Positions 17,576 to 25,660 of a stretch of DNA of 64,000 bases are shown piece after piece. A program made the translations under genes and the position numbers. This DNA comes from JAIVJM01 sp963816985. Its GTDB lineage: Bacteria; Acidobacteriota; Blastocatellia; Pyrinomonadales; Pyrinomonadaceae. The first letter of the stretch is position 1. Each line of letters starts with the position of its first letter. The stretch is taken from the NCBI GenBank assembly GCA_963816985.1, contig CAWFMF010000004.1:4402001-4466000 (forward strand), in the 5' to 3' direction. The notes beneath the pieces are model-generated. The model made no database searches, was not told the DNA's origin, and worked only from the letters and a program-made list of their open reading frames with translations.

Positions 17576-18804
17576 CGCGGCGGGCCGCCTCTGAGCGCAT
17601 CTTCCCTGAGCGCGGCGGCAAACCGTGCGTCACCGCCGGTAATCAGACGGCGCTTATCGCGGCCCCCGGCGGCGGCTTTCGGCGGCGTCACGGGCCGCCC
17701 CGCGCGGGGCGTTTTTTTACCCGCCGCGCGCGGGCTAACTTCGCCCGCTTCAAGCTCTTTCGCCAAGGCGAAGGCCGCGCCGGAGCGTTTCCGCTCGCCG
17801 AGCCGCCGGTAGACGAGGCCGAGCAGTTGAAACGCCTCGCCGTAGCGCGGGTCGGCCTCGACCGCCTTCGTCAAGTGTCTGAGCGCGAGGCGGTTGCGTT
17901 CGAGCTGGAAATTCGCGAGGCCGAGCATGTAGTGCGCTTCCGGGCACGGGCGCGCGGCGAGCGAACGCTTGAACTCCTCGATGGCCGTCTTCCAGTCCGA
18001 CTCCGCCGCCGACAAACGTCCGAGCGCGAAGTGCGCCGCGAACGAAGGCCCGGCCCGCCTCAAAGTCTCCACTAAAAGCTCTCTGGCGCGCTCGGCCTCG
18101 CCCTCCTCGCCGCAGGCGATGCCGAGCAGCAACTGGACGTGCACGTCTTCGGGCTCGGCGGCGTGGGCCAGGGAAAGATAGTCGCGCGCGAGCGCGTTGC
18201 GACCGCCGCGGAAGAAGTGTTCGCCGAGGAAGGTATTGAGCGGCGCGTTCGTGCGGGCGAGGGCCGCCGCGCGTTCCAAGGGGCGCACGCCCTGCGCCAA
18301 CTTGCCGCGCTCGAAGAGTTCGAGGCCGTCGCCGACGAGCCGCGCGAAGAGGTCGCGCTCCGGCCCGTCGTAGCGCGAGAGGATTTCGTCCAGCAAGCCC
18401 TTGCGGCGCGACTTCTCGCCGGACTTCGATGTGTCCAGCTCGCGCCGCTCGCGCCAGCGCGCCTGAAGCGCGCGCATGTTAATCGCCCCGGCCTCGCCGA
18501 GAGTTTCGACGAGCGAGGCGAGCAGCGTGTGATCCGTGTAGCTGGAGCGCGTCTGCCGGAGCAAAAGCTCGACGCTCTGCTCCAACTTTTCGGCGAGCCT
18601 TGCGAGTTGATTTTCGAGCACCGAGACGCGTTCGAGCAGGTGCTCTTCGTAGTCAATGCCGGTCGCGGCGTCCTCCTCGAAGCGGAGCGCCGAGGGCTCG
18701 ACGACGAGCATCAGTCGCGTGCCGCAGCGCGTGCACGTCTCCTGCTCGACGGAGTTGGCGACCAGACAACGCTGGCAATAGATTCGTCCCAGTCTGTGCT
18801 GCAC
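17572..18804 (-). CDS. Zinc-ribbon and TPR-repeat protein of unknown function
   Basis: A 410-residue soluble protein. An N-terminal zinc ribbon (YCQRCLVAN and CTRCGTRL) is followed by an amphipathic coiled-coil stretch (LLERVSVLENQLARLAEKLEQ, about residues 56-85). At least five tetratricopeptide-like repeats occupy about residues 160-345 (for example CPEAHYMLGLANFQLERN and YGEAFQLLGLVYRRLGER). A basic, Pro/Ala-rich tail closes it. TPR arrays usually mediate protein-protein contacts; the partner is unknown. The start is GTG 18804. Acidobacterial genomes have many such zinc-ribbon/TPR proteins, but I recognise no named family. Confidence 0.8.
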   Translation of the reverse strand: MQHRLGRIYCQRCLVANSVEQETCTRCGTRLMLVVEPSALRFEEDAATGIDYEEHLLERVSVLENQLARLAEKLEQSVELLLRQTRSSYTDHTLLASLVETLGEAGAINMRALQARWRERRELDTSKSGEKSRRKGLLDEILSRYDGPERDLFARLVGDGLELFERGKLAQGVRPLERAAALARTNAPLNTFLGEHFFRGGRNALARDYLSLAHAAEPEDVHVQLLLGIACGEEGEAERARELLVETLRRAGPSFAAHFALGRLSAAESDWKTAIEEFKRSLAARPCPEAHYMLGLANFQLERNRLALRHLTKAVEADPRYGEAFQLLGLVYRRLGERKRSGAAFALAKELEAGEVSPRAAGKKTPRAGRPVTPPKAAAGGRDKRRLITGGDARFAAALREDALRGGPPR

Positions 18805-18842
18805 CGCCGACCTCCGCCGCCTTCAGATGTCCTGCCCTTTAA

Positions 18843-18888
18843 GTCGGGCTCTCAGGAAGGCACGCGCCGGGCTCAAGACAAGCCCGAC
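18843..18888. repeat. Inverted repeat downstream of the hydroxyacyl-CoA dehydrogenase gene
   Basis: The 8-bp arms GTCGGGCT (18843-18850) and AGCCCGAC (18881-18888) enclose 30 bp, just past the dehydrogenase stop. No T-tract follows on the transcribed strand. It could be a stabilising hairpin or an interspersed repeat seen only once here. Confidence 0.5.
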
Positions 18889-18891
18889 CTT

Positions 18892-19755
18892 CTAATACTC
18901 GTAGAACCCGCGCCCGCTCTTCCTCCCCAGCCACCCCGCGTCCACGTACTTTTTGAGCAGAGGGCACGGGCGGTATTTCGGGTCGCCGAGTTCCTCGTGG
19001 AGCACGTTCAGAATCGCGAGGCACACGTCGAGGCCGATGAAGTCCGCGAGCGTGAGCGGCCCCATCGGGTGATTCATGCCGAGCTTCATGATGCCGTCAA
19101 TGCTCTCGCGCGTCGCGACCGACTCGTAGAGCGCGAAGATGGCCTCGTTAATCATCGGCATCAGGACGCGGTTCGAGACGAAGCCGGGCGAGTCGTTACA
19201 TTCGAGCGCCGTCTTCCCCATCCGCTCGGTGAGCGCGCGCGTCCGCTCGTAAGTCTCGTCGGAAGTGGCGATGCCGCGAATCACCTCGACGAGCTTCATC
19301 ACGGGCACGGGGTTCATGAAGTGCATCCCGATGACCTTGTCGGGCCGACCCGTCGCCGCGCCGAGCTTCGTGATGGAGATTGAAGAAGTGTTCGAGGCGA
19401 GGATGCCTTCGGGCCGGACGACGCGGTCGAGATCGCGGAAGACTTCCTGCTTGACCGAGAGATTCTCCGTGATGGCCTCGATGACGAAGGCCGCGTCCTT
19501 AAAGTCTCCAAGTTCGGTCGTCGTCCTGATGCGCGCGACGACGGCGCGTTTGTCATCTTCCTTCAGACGCTCCTTGTCCACGTCGCGCTGAAGGCTGCGG
19601 TCTATCGCCTCCATCCCGCGCGCGAGGAACTCCTCCTTAACGTCGCGCATGATGACCTCGTAGCCCGCGCGCGCCGCCACCTGCGCGATGCCGTTGCCCA
19701 TCGTCCCCGCGCCGACCACGCCGATGATTTCAGCCACTTCCCCGTTCTCCGTCAT
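18892..19755 (-). CDS. 3-hydroxyacyl-CoA dehydrogenase (3-hydroxybutyryl-CoA dehydrogenase type)
   Basis: A single-function 287-residue NAD-dependent dehydrogenase oxidising (or reducing) 3-hydroxyacyl-CoA. The Rossmann motif VVGAGTMGNGIAQ is at about residues 13-25. Active-site landmarks are NTSSISITKL, GMHFMNPVPVMKLVEVI (catalytic His and Glu), NDSPGFVSNRVLMP and GLDVCLAIL, and it ends AGWLGRKSGRGFYEY. ATG 19755 gives MTENGEVAEIIGVV; a longer frame exists. The nearby thiolase (same strand) and etfAB suggest a beta-oxidation or short-chain acyl-CoA pathway. Confidence 0.93.
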   Translation of the reverse strand: MTENGEVAEIIGVVGAGTMGNGIAQVAARAGYEVIMRDVKEEFLARGMEAIDRSLQRDVDKERLKEDDKRAVVARIRTTTELGDFKDAAFVIEAITENLSVKQEVFRDLDRVVRPEGILASNTSSISITKLGAATGRPDKVIGMHFMNPVPVMKLVEVIRGIATSDETYERTRALTERMGKTALECNDSPGFVSNRVLMPMINEAIFALYESVATRESIDGIMKLGMNHPMGPLTLADFIGLDVCLAILNVLHEELGDPKYRPCPLLKKYVDAGWLGRKSGRGFYEY

Positions 19756-19762
19756 TGAAAAT

Positions 19763-20272
19763 TTAAATCTCGTCGCGCCAGTTCGGCGGCTGCGGCGGCG
19801 CACTGTACTCGCTCTGCCGCGCCCTCGCCGAACTTTGCGCGTCCCACCCGAACGTCGAGGCGTTGGGCAGCGCGCCCTGCCGCGCCCCGCCCGCGAATGC
19901 GGTTTCGTGGAAATCTTTTCCCTCGCCGAAGAGGAACCAGAGCGAGTAGACGCAGAGCGCCGTCCCGACCGGCACGCCGAAGGCCGCGAGGATCGAGGAG
20001 ACGATGGCCGCCGTCCGCGCCCAGCTCTTGCGCTTCAGCATCCCGTAGCCGGCGAGTATCGGCGGGATGGCGAAGGCAAACGAGAGGAAGAGGATGAATA
20101 AGCCGAAGACCCAGACGAGGGTCTTGACCTCGCCCGGAACCCCCGGTTCGAGGCTCACCAACCCGAACATCATCGCGAAGACGGGCACCAGAATCAGCAG
20201 CGTCAGCGCGTTGAAGCCGCCGTAGATGAGGTGCATGATGCCGAGGACTTTGTTGTGATCCTGTGGGGTCAT
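19763..20272 (-). CDS. Conserved integral membrane protein of unknown function
   Basis: A 169-residue protein beginning MTPQDHNKVLGIMHLIYGG with about four hydrophobic helices in the first 120 residues, including LTLLILVPVFAMMFGLV, LVWVFGLFILFLSFAFAI and TALCVYSLWFLFG. A hydrophilic Pro/Ser tail follows. I know similar small membrane proteins from Acidobacteriota but no assigned function. It lies 7 bp upstream of the dehydrogenase and downstream of thiolase, so it is probably co-transcribed with them. Confidence 0.75.
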   Translation of the reverse strand: MTPQDHNKVLGIMHLIYGGFNALTLLILVPVFAMMFGLVSLEPGVPGEVKTLVWVFGLFILFLSFAFAIPPILAGYGMLKRKSWARTAAIVSSILAAFGVPVGTALCVYSLWFLFGEGKDFHETAFAGGARQGALPNASTFGWDAQSSARARQSEYSAPPQPPNWRDEI

Positions 20273-20284
20273 GTTTTTTTAAAG

Positions 20285-20370
20285 GTGATAAGTGATGAGT
20301 GATAAGTGATGAGAAAGTCGGGTTGTTGCGTCCTCTTCCTTCTTATCACTTATCACTCATCACTTATCAC
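20285..20370. repeat. Heptamer inverted-array element 7 (GTGATAA type)
   Basis: Left arm 20285-20312: GTGATAA and GTGATGA alternating. Right arm 20343-20370: TTATCAC, TTATCAC, TCATCAC, TTATCAC. The spacer is 30 bp. The heptamers and arm length match element 1, 20 kb away, but the spacer differs. It fills the thiolase-membrane protein junction. Confidence 0.9.
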
Positions 20371-20380
20371 CGTCTTCATC

Positions 20381-21571
20381 CTATCTCTCGACCGCCATCG
20401 CGACGGCGTTGCCGCCGCCGAGGCAGAGGGCCGCCAGTCCGCGCCGCGCGTCGCGCCGCTGCATCTCGTAGAGCATCGTCGTCAGGAGCCTTGAGCCCGA
20501 CTGCCCGATGGCGTGGCCGAGGGCGACCGCGCCGCCGTTGACGTTGACCTTCTGCGGGTCGAGTTCAAGCTCGCGCATGATGGCGATGGCCTGCACGGAG
20601 AAGGCTTCGTTGAGTTCAATCAAGTCAACTTCGTTCAGAGACCACCCGGCCTTCTTGATGACTTTGCGGATGGCCTCGACCGGGGCCATCATCACCAGCT
20701 CCGGCTGGATGCCTGAGGTGGCCTGCGCGGCGATGCGCGCCAACGGCTCGACGCCCAACTCTCGCGCGCGTTCGAGCGAGGTGACGACGAGCGCGGATGC
20801 TCCGTCGTTGACGCCCGGCGCGTTGCCCGCCGTCACCGTCCCGCCCTCCTTCTTGAAGGCCGGGCGGAGTTTGCCGAGCGCCTCAAGAGAAGTGTCTTCG
20901 CGCACCGACTCGTCGAAGTCGAAGATAACGGGGTCGCCCTTCTTCTGCGGAATCTCGACGGCGACGATTTCATCCTTGAACTTCCCGGCAGCCGTCGCCG
21001 CCGCGGCCTTGCGGTGCGAGTTCAAGGCGTACTCGTCCTGCTCCTCGCGCGTCACGCCGTAACGCTCGGCGACGACCTCGCCGGTGTTGCCCATGTGGTA
21101 GTTCTCGAAGGCGCACCAGAGCCCGTCGTTAATCATCGAGTCCACGAGCGTCCCGTTGCCCATTCGATAACCCTCGCGCGCCTTCGGCAGAAGGTACGGC
21201 GCGTTCGACATGGACTCCATGCCGCCCGCGACGACCAGCTCCGAGTCGCCGAGCTGGATGCCCTGCGCCGCCATCATCACGGACTTGAGGCCGGAGCCGC
21301 AGACCTTGTTGATGGTCACGGCGGAGACGCCGAAGGGGATGCCGCCGTTCAGTGCGGCCTGCCGCGCGGGGTTCTGTCCTAAGCCCGCCTGAATGACGCA
21401 GCCCATGATGACCTCGTCCACGTCTTCGGGCCGCACGCCCGCGCGGCGCACGCTCTCGCGCACGACCAGCGAGCCGAGCTGCGTCGCCGTGAAGTCCTTC
21501 AAAGAACCCATGAACTTGCCCGTCGGCGTCCGCGCGGCGCTGATGATGACGGCTTCTCTTCTGTCCGGCAT
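20381..21571 (-). CDS. Acetyl-CoA C-acetyltransferase (thiolase)
   Basis: A 396-residue thiolase catalysing reversible condensation of two acetyl-CoA or thiolysis of acetoacetyl-CoA. Catalytic residues are all visible: C91 in NKVCGSGLKSV (acyl-enzyme), H353 in GGAVALGHAIGQSG and C383 in CLGGGNAVAMAVER. The N-terminus REAVIISAARTPTGKFMGSL and segment VVAGGMESMSNAPYLLP are typical of the AtoB/PhaA branch. With the neighbouring dehydrogenase it could serve fatty-acid oxidation or polyhydroxybutyrate synthesis; no reductase or polymerase is in view to decide. Confidence 0.95.
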   Translation of the reverse strand: MPDRREAVIISAARTPTGKFMGSLKDFTATQLGSLVVRESVRRAGVRPEDVDEVIMGCVIQAGLGQNPARQAALNGGIPFGVSAVTINKVCGSGLKSVMMAAQGIQLGDSELVVAGGMESMSNAPYLLPKAREGYRMGNGTLVDSMINDGLWCAFENYHMGNTGEVVAERYGVTREEQDEYALNSHRKAAAATAAGKFKDEIVAVEIPQKKGDPVIFDFDESVREDTSLEALGKLRPAFKKEGGTVTAGNAPGVNDGASALVVTSLERARELGVEPLARIAAQATSGIQPELVMMAPVEAIRKVIKKAGWSLNEVDLIELNEAFSVQAIAIMRELELDPQKVNVNGGAVALGHAIGQSGSRLLTTMLYEMQRRDARRGLAALCLGGGNAVAMAVER

Positions 21572-21592
21572 GATTTCACTCCTCGATAAAAA

Positions 21593-21708
21593 CGTAAATC
21601 GTCAATCGTGAATCGTCAGTCGTAAAAACCCATTCTTACTATTCACGATTTACGATTCACGATTGACGGCTTTTATCTATTCACGATTTACGATTGACGA
21701 TTTACGGT
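21593..21708. repeat. Heptamer inverted-array element 8 (CGTAAAT type) with a duplicated right arm
   Basis: The left arm 21593-21627 holds five units (CGTAAAT, CGTCAAT, CGTGAAT, CGTCAGT, CGTAAAA). Two successive right arms of complementary units follow (21641-21669 and 21679-21708; both contain TTCACGATTTACGATT). Either right arm can pair with the single left arm. It lies upstream of the thiolase start, in the divergent gap toward the sugar-nucleotide genes. Confidence 0.85.
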
Positions 21709-21769
21709 CTGATTATACGTTGGCACGGGGGGGTGTCAAGCAAGCGTTCCGGCCCGCCGAGGCGGTGCG

Positions 21770-21799
21770 TTGAAAAGCAAAACGCTGTGGTGCTAGACT
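21770..21799 (+). promoter_or_regulatory. Candidate promoter for the sugar-nucleotide genes
   Basis: TTGAAA (21770-21775) and TAGACT (21794-21799) are spaced by 18 bp, about 74 bp upstream of the pyrophosphorylase ATG. It is an acceptable but not strong sigma-70 match. Confidence 0.35.
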
Positions 21800-21872
21800 C
21801 GGCGCGCTCTTGTTGTCATTTCAACCACAAACGACAATACTTTCAAATTTGTCCCGGTTTCATCACTAAAAT

Positions 21873-22919
21873 ATGCAAGCACTCATACTCGCGGGCGGCA
21901 AGGGGACGCGGCTGCGGCCCTTAACGGTCTACACGCCGAAGCCCATCGTCCCGGTCTGCAACCGCCCCTTCCTCCTCTGCCAGATTGACACGCTCCGGCG
22001 CGCGGGGATCACCGACATCACTCTCTCGCTCTCGTACCAGCCTTCGAAGATTGAGCAGCAGCTCGGCGACGGCTCGGACTTCGGCGTCCGCCTGAGCTAC
22101 ACCGTCGAAGAGCAGCCGATGGGGACAGCCGGGGCCTACAAGTTCGCCGAGGATTTAATCCGCGAGCCGACCGTCGTCTTCAACGGCGACATCGTCACCG
22201 ACCTCGACCTCGAAGCCGTCATCCGCGAGCACAACGAGCGCAAGGCGGCGGCGACCATCGTCCTCGCGCCCGTCGAGAATCCGAGCGCCTACGGCCTCGT
22301 CGAGACCGAAGATGACGGTCGCGTCCGCCGCTTCCTCGAAAAGCCGAAGCCGGAGGAGATAAAAGTCAATACCATCAACGCCGGGACTTACGTTCTCGAC
22401 CCGCGAGTCCTCGACTACATCCCGGCGGGCGAGAACTACTCTTTCGAGTACGGCCTCTTCCCAGACCTCCTGCGCCGCGAGGAGAAGTTCTACGCGCACG
22501 TCCCCCTTGACACATACTGGATAGACATCGGCACGCCCGCGCGCTACCTCCAAGTCCATCAGGACTTGCTCGCCGGTCGCGTCCGCAACATCGAGACGGG
22601 CCGCCGTCTCGGCGACTTCGACAGCGCGACCGCCGCCGAGATTGACTCGCTCTCGATGATCGCGTCGGGCTGCGTCATCAAGCCCGGCGCGCAGATTATC
22701 AACTCCGTCCTCGGCGAAGGCTGCCACGTCGAGGAGAAGGCGGTCGTCGAAAACTCGGTCGTCTGGGCGCACACGCGCATCGGCGCGGGCGCGGTCGTGT
22801 CGGGCGCGATTATCGGTCGCGGTTGCCACGTCGGGCGCGCGGCGCAGGTCGGGCCGGGAAGTGTCCTCGGCGACAAGACTTCCCTCACCGACTACACGCA
22901 GACCGGGGGCGTGCTGTGA
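21873..22919 (+). CDS. NDP-sugar pyrophosphorylase (mannose-1-phosphate guanylyltransferase-like)
   Basis: A 348-residue nucleotidyltransferase. The N-terminal Rossmann-like domain has the diphosphate-binding signature ILAGGKGTRLRPLT and the KPIVPVCNRPFL lysine motif; VVFNGDIVTDLDL carries the metal-binding Asp, and NAGTYVLDP and YWIDIGTPARYLQVH complete the active site. The C-terminal part (about residues 265-345) shows left-handed beta-helix hexapeptide repeats (IIGRGCHVGRAAQVGPGSVL). It makes an NDP-sugar from a sugar 1-phosphate; GDP-mannose is the likeliest product but TDP- or UDP-glucose cannot be excluded. The stop overlaps the next gene's GTG start by 4 bp. Confidence 0.9.
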   Translation: MQALILAGGKGTRLRPLTVYTPKPIVPVCNRPFLLCQIDTLRRAGITDITLSLSYQPSKIEQQLGDGSDFGVRLSYTVEEQPMGTAGAYKFAEDLIREPTVVFNGDIVTDLDLEAVIREHNERKAAATIVLAPVENPSAYGLVETEDDGRVRRFLEKPKPEEIKVNTINAGTYVLDPRVLDYIPAGENYSFEYGLFPDLLRREEKFYAHVPLDTYWIDIGTPARYLQVHQDLLAGRVRNIETGRRLGDFDSATAAEIDSLSMIASGCVIKPGAQIINSVLGEGCHVEEKAVVENSVVWAHTRIGAGAVVSGAIIGRGCHVGRAAQVGPGSVLGDKTSLTDYTQTGGVL

Positions 22920-24389
22920 AGAGCAGCCCCGCCGTCGGCGGCGCTCTCGCGCCCATCAAGTTCGGCACCGACGGCTGGCGCGCGCTCATCGCCGACGAGT
23001 TCACCTTCTCGAACGTCGAGCGCGTCGCGCAGGCTTACGCCGAATACGTCAACCTACACAACCCGCTCAACCCGGACGAGACAAACCCGAAGGCGACTCC
23101 TTCAAAGCCGCGCGTCGTAATCGGCTACGACCGACGCTTCCTCTCCGAAGGCTTCGCACGCCGCGCCTCTGAAGTCCTTGCGGGCAACGGCATCGAAGTC
23201 GCCTCGTTCGAGGGCGACGTGCCGACGCCCCTCGTCTCCTGGGCCGTGCGCGAGAGCAAGGCGGCGGGCGGCGTTGTCATCACCGCCTCGCACAACCCGC
23301 CGCTCTTTAACGGCTTCAAGATCAAAGCCCCGTGGGGCGGGAGCGCGACGGAGGAGACGACCCTCGCCGTCGAAGCCCTCGTTGACGCGAGCCCGCCGCT
23401 CCGCGCAGTAGTGATCAGGCGACGCGGACAAGACTCTTGAACCCTTCATCCAAACTTACCGTCAACAAGTCGCCTCCTACGTTGACCTCGAACGCATCCG
23501 CGCGGCGGGCGCGCGTGTCGTCGTTGACCCGATGCACGGGACGGGCGGGCGTTGGGTCGAGAGTTTTCTATCGGGCGGCACACTTGAAGTCGAGACGATA
23601 CGCGCCGAGCGGGACACACTCTTCGGCGGCGTCGCGCCGGAGCCGGTTGACCGCAACCTGTCCGCGCTCAAGTGCCGAGTCCTCGAAGCGGGCGCGCTGT
23701 TGGGCTTAGCGACCGACGGCGACGCCGACCGGCTCGGAGCCGTCGGCGACGGCGGAGCGACGTTGACGATGCACGAGGTCGTCCCGCTCATCCTCCTTCA
23801 TCTCGCGCGAGGGAGAGGGATGAAGGGCGGCGTCGTCCGCACCTTCTCGCAGTCAGTGCTGCTCAAACGCATCGCCGCCGCGCACGGCCTCAAGCTCTTT
23901 GAGACGCCCATCGGCTTTAAGTACGTCGCCGACCTCATGCTGACGGAAGACATCCTCGTCGGCGCGGAAGAGTCCGGCGGCATTGGCGTGCGCGGGCACC
24001 TGCCGGAGCGCGACGGCATCCTCAACTCGCTGCTCTTCCTCGAAGCAATCGTCGCCTCCGGACGGAAGCCGACCGAGTTGGTACGCGAGATGCACAGGGA
24101 GTTCGGCGAGTTCTACTTCGGTCGCCGCGACCTCCACACGGAAGTCGCGCGCGGGCAGGAACTCGTCGCCCGACTCGCCGCGCATCCGCCGGGCGAGTTT
24201 GAAGGGCACGCGGTCTCCTCGGTCGAGACGTTGGACGGCACGAAGCTCATCTTCAAAGACGAGTCGTGGATTCTCTTCCGCCAGTCCGGAACTGAGCCCG
24301 TCCTCCGCATCTACTCGGAAGCGACTTCGACCGCCAAGATGGAAGGCTTGCTTGAGCACGGCTGCCGGCTGGCGCACGATGCACACTAG
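22916..24389 (+). CDS. Phosphomannomutase/phosphoglucomutase (alpha-phosphohexomutase), one frameshift
   Basis: Interconverts hexose 6- and 1-phosphates, supplying the pyrophosphorylase upstream. About 490 residues after removing one extra base between 23407 and 23415. All four active-site loops are present: the phosphoserine loop VVITASHNPPLFNGFK (Ser about residue 125), the metal loop ATDGDADRLGAVG, the sugar-specificity loop GAEESGGIGVRGH and the phosphate loop FRQSGTEPVLRIY. These favour PMM/PGM over GlmM, which has differing loops. Starts at GTG 22916 overlapping the previous stop (GTGA). The frame break separates loop 1 from the rest; with such clean halves it looks like a consensus error. 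Confidence 0.88.
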
Positions 24390-24392
24390 AGA

Positions 24393-24510
24393 CAGGTCAG
24401 AACCGCCTGCGGTAGCAGGCGGGTGTTGGTGACGTTAAGACTCATCAAAGACGGCGGCAGCGTGTCGGCGAATGAGAGACCCGCCCGCTACCGCAGGCGG
24501 TTCTGACCTG
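24393..24510. repeat. GC-rich inverted-repeat element B
   Basis: The 32-bp arms (24393-24424 and 24479-24510) begin CAGGTCAGAACCGCC and are complementary with one mismatch; the 54-bp spacer is related to that of element A (shared GTTAAGAC, CGGCGAA and GAGAGACCCG). It lies between the phosphohexomutase stop and mutM start, 20 bp upstream of the latter. Confidence 0.9.
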
Positions 24511-24529
24511 ACTGCCTCCACCTGTTTTT

Positions 24530-25363
24530 ATGCCCGAACTCCCTGAAGTCGAACTCGTCGCGCGCGCTCTGGACAAACTCATCCGGGGCGGTCGCATCCT
24601 CGCGGCTGAGTTGCTGCGTCCGAGGCTCGCGCCGGACTCGACGCCGGAGGAGTTCGCGTCGGCGCTGCGCGGCGCGCGGGTCTTGGACGTGACGCGCCGG
24701 GGCAAGCACATCCTCATCAACTTTGAAGGCTCGCGGGTGCTGCTCGTCCACCTCCGGATGACGGGCCGTTTCCTTCTGCTGCCGGAAGAGCGTGAGCTGC
24801 CGAAACACACGCACGCCGTCTTTCACTTGGAAGACGGGCGACGCCTCGCCTTCAACGACCAGAGGCACTTCGGCCACATGAAACTGGCGGACGCCGCTTC
24901 GCTTCACCAGACGAAAGAGCTGCGCTCGCTCGCGCCCGAACCCTTCTCCGAATCCTTCTCGGACGAATACCTTCGCACAGTCCTCGCTCGCTCGCGGCGC
25001 ACCATAAAAGAGACGCTCCTCGACCAGAAGAAGGTGACGGGGCTCGGCAACATCTACGCGGCGGAAGTCCTCTTCCTCGCGCGCGCCAACCCGCTCGCGG
25101 TGGCTTCCGCCTTCTCGCGCCGCCGCGTGCCGCACCTGCGCCGCGCCATCCTCGAAGTCCTCTCGGAATCCATCGCCCACGGCTCGACGATGAACGTTGA
25201 CCCGGAGGACATTGACGGCAGCTACTACGGCGGAGCCTGCGAAGGCCGCTGGCGCGTCTACGACCGCGAGGGCGAGGCTTGCGTTAAATGCCGCGCGCGT
25301 GTCCGCCGCGTCGTTCAGGCGGGCCGCTCGACCTACTTCTGCCCGCGCTGCCAGAGGCGTTAA
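24530..25363 (+). CDS. mutM: Formamidopyrimidine-DNA glycosylase
   Basis: Removes oxidised purines (8-oxoguanine, FapyG) from DNA and cleaves the abasic site. The N-terminus MPELPEVELVARALDKL gives the obligatory Pro2 nucleophile and Glu3. The beta-hairpin Lys region is RRGKHILIN, LVHLRMTGRFLL follows, and the helix-two-turn-helix is KETLLDQKKVTGLGNIYAAE. The C-terminal zinc finger is CVKCRARVRRV with YFCPRCQRR. At 277 residues it matches the family. It is a plus-strand gene with no obvious operon partner. Confidence 0.97.
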   Translation: MPELPEVELVARALDKLIRGGRILAAELLRPRLAPDSTPEEFASALRGARVLDVTRRGKHILINFEGSRVLLVHLRMTGRFLLLPEERELPKHTHAVFHLEDGRRLAFNDQRHFGHMKLADAASLHQTKELRSLAPEPFSESFSDEYLRTVLARSRRTIKETLLDQKKVTGLGNIYAAEVLFLARANPLAVASAFSRRRVPHLRRAILEVLSESIAHGSTMNVDPEDIDGSYYGGACEGRWRVYDREGEACVKCRARVRRVVQAGRSTYFCPRCQRR

Positions 25364-25432
25364 AGGCCCGCCGCCGCTCATCATGCCGCTTGACAGAGGG
25401 CCGCGCACAGGCGTATAAGCCGGGGTGACAAA

Positions 25433-25552
25433 AGACGTGGTGAGTTAAGGCGACTTGCGGCCACGTAAAACAAACCGCTAAACAGCTCGGCGCTTCCGGT
25501 GCCGCTACTTCTGAGTCTCTCTGAAGTCCCGCGTTGTTTGGCGCGGGAATTT
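25433..25552 (+). promoter_or_regulatory. Structured leader upstream of the homocysteine methyltransferase gene (unassigned)
   Basis: Three hairpins can be drawn by eye: ACGTGG/CCACGT (25435-25440 with 25461-25466), CGGCGC/GTGCCG near 25488-25504, and ACTTC/GAAGT near 25507-25526. A terminator-like stem follows. The placement between mutM and a methionine/folate gene suggests a cis-acting RNA controlling that gene. I compared it mentally with SAM-I, SAM-II, SAH, THF and cobalamin consensus motifs and saw no match, so no ligand is proposed. It could equally be mutM 3' sequence. Confidence 0.35.
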
Positions 25553-25555
25553 TTA
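25527..25555 (+). terminator. Intrinsic terminator or attenuator before the homocysteine methyltransferase gene
   Basis: The stem TCCCGCG / CGCGGGA with an 8-base loop (TTGTTTGG) is followed directly by ATTTTTATTT. This is the textbook terminator layout. It either ends mutM transcription or acts as a regulated attenuator for the gene starting at 25661. Confidence 0.7.
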
Positions 25556-25558
25556 TTT

Positions 25559-25656
25559 AGTAGACAGTAGTCAGTAGGCGCTCCGCGTGACGGACGCCGA
25601 CGGCTCGCCAGGAAGGTTTTTCTACCGGCTACTGTCTACTGTCTACTGTCTACTTG
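25559..25656. repeat. Heptamer inverted-array element 9 (CTACTGT type)
   Basis: Left arm 25559-25580 (AGTAGAC, AGTAGTC, AGTAGGC). Right arm 25622-25656: CTACCGG, three CTACTGT units and CTACTTG. The spacer is 41 bp. The right arm ends 4 bp before the ATG of the homocysteine methyltransferase gene, where a Shine-Dalgarno would be expected; only TTGAG is seen. Related to element 3. Confidence 0.85.
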
Positions 25657-25660
25657 AGTA

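Noticed and set aside
22916..24389. Phosphoglucosamine mutase (GlmM)
   Set aside because: The loop sequences TASHNPP, EESGG and RQSGTEP fit the PMM/PGM branch better, and the neighbour is a sugar-nucleotide pyrophosphorylase.
25433..25555. Named riboswitch (SAM-I, SAM-II, SAH, THF, cobalamin) before the methyltransferase gene
   Set aside because: The hallmark conserved segments of these classes were not found by eye, so only an unassigned leader is reported.
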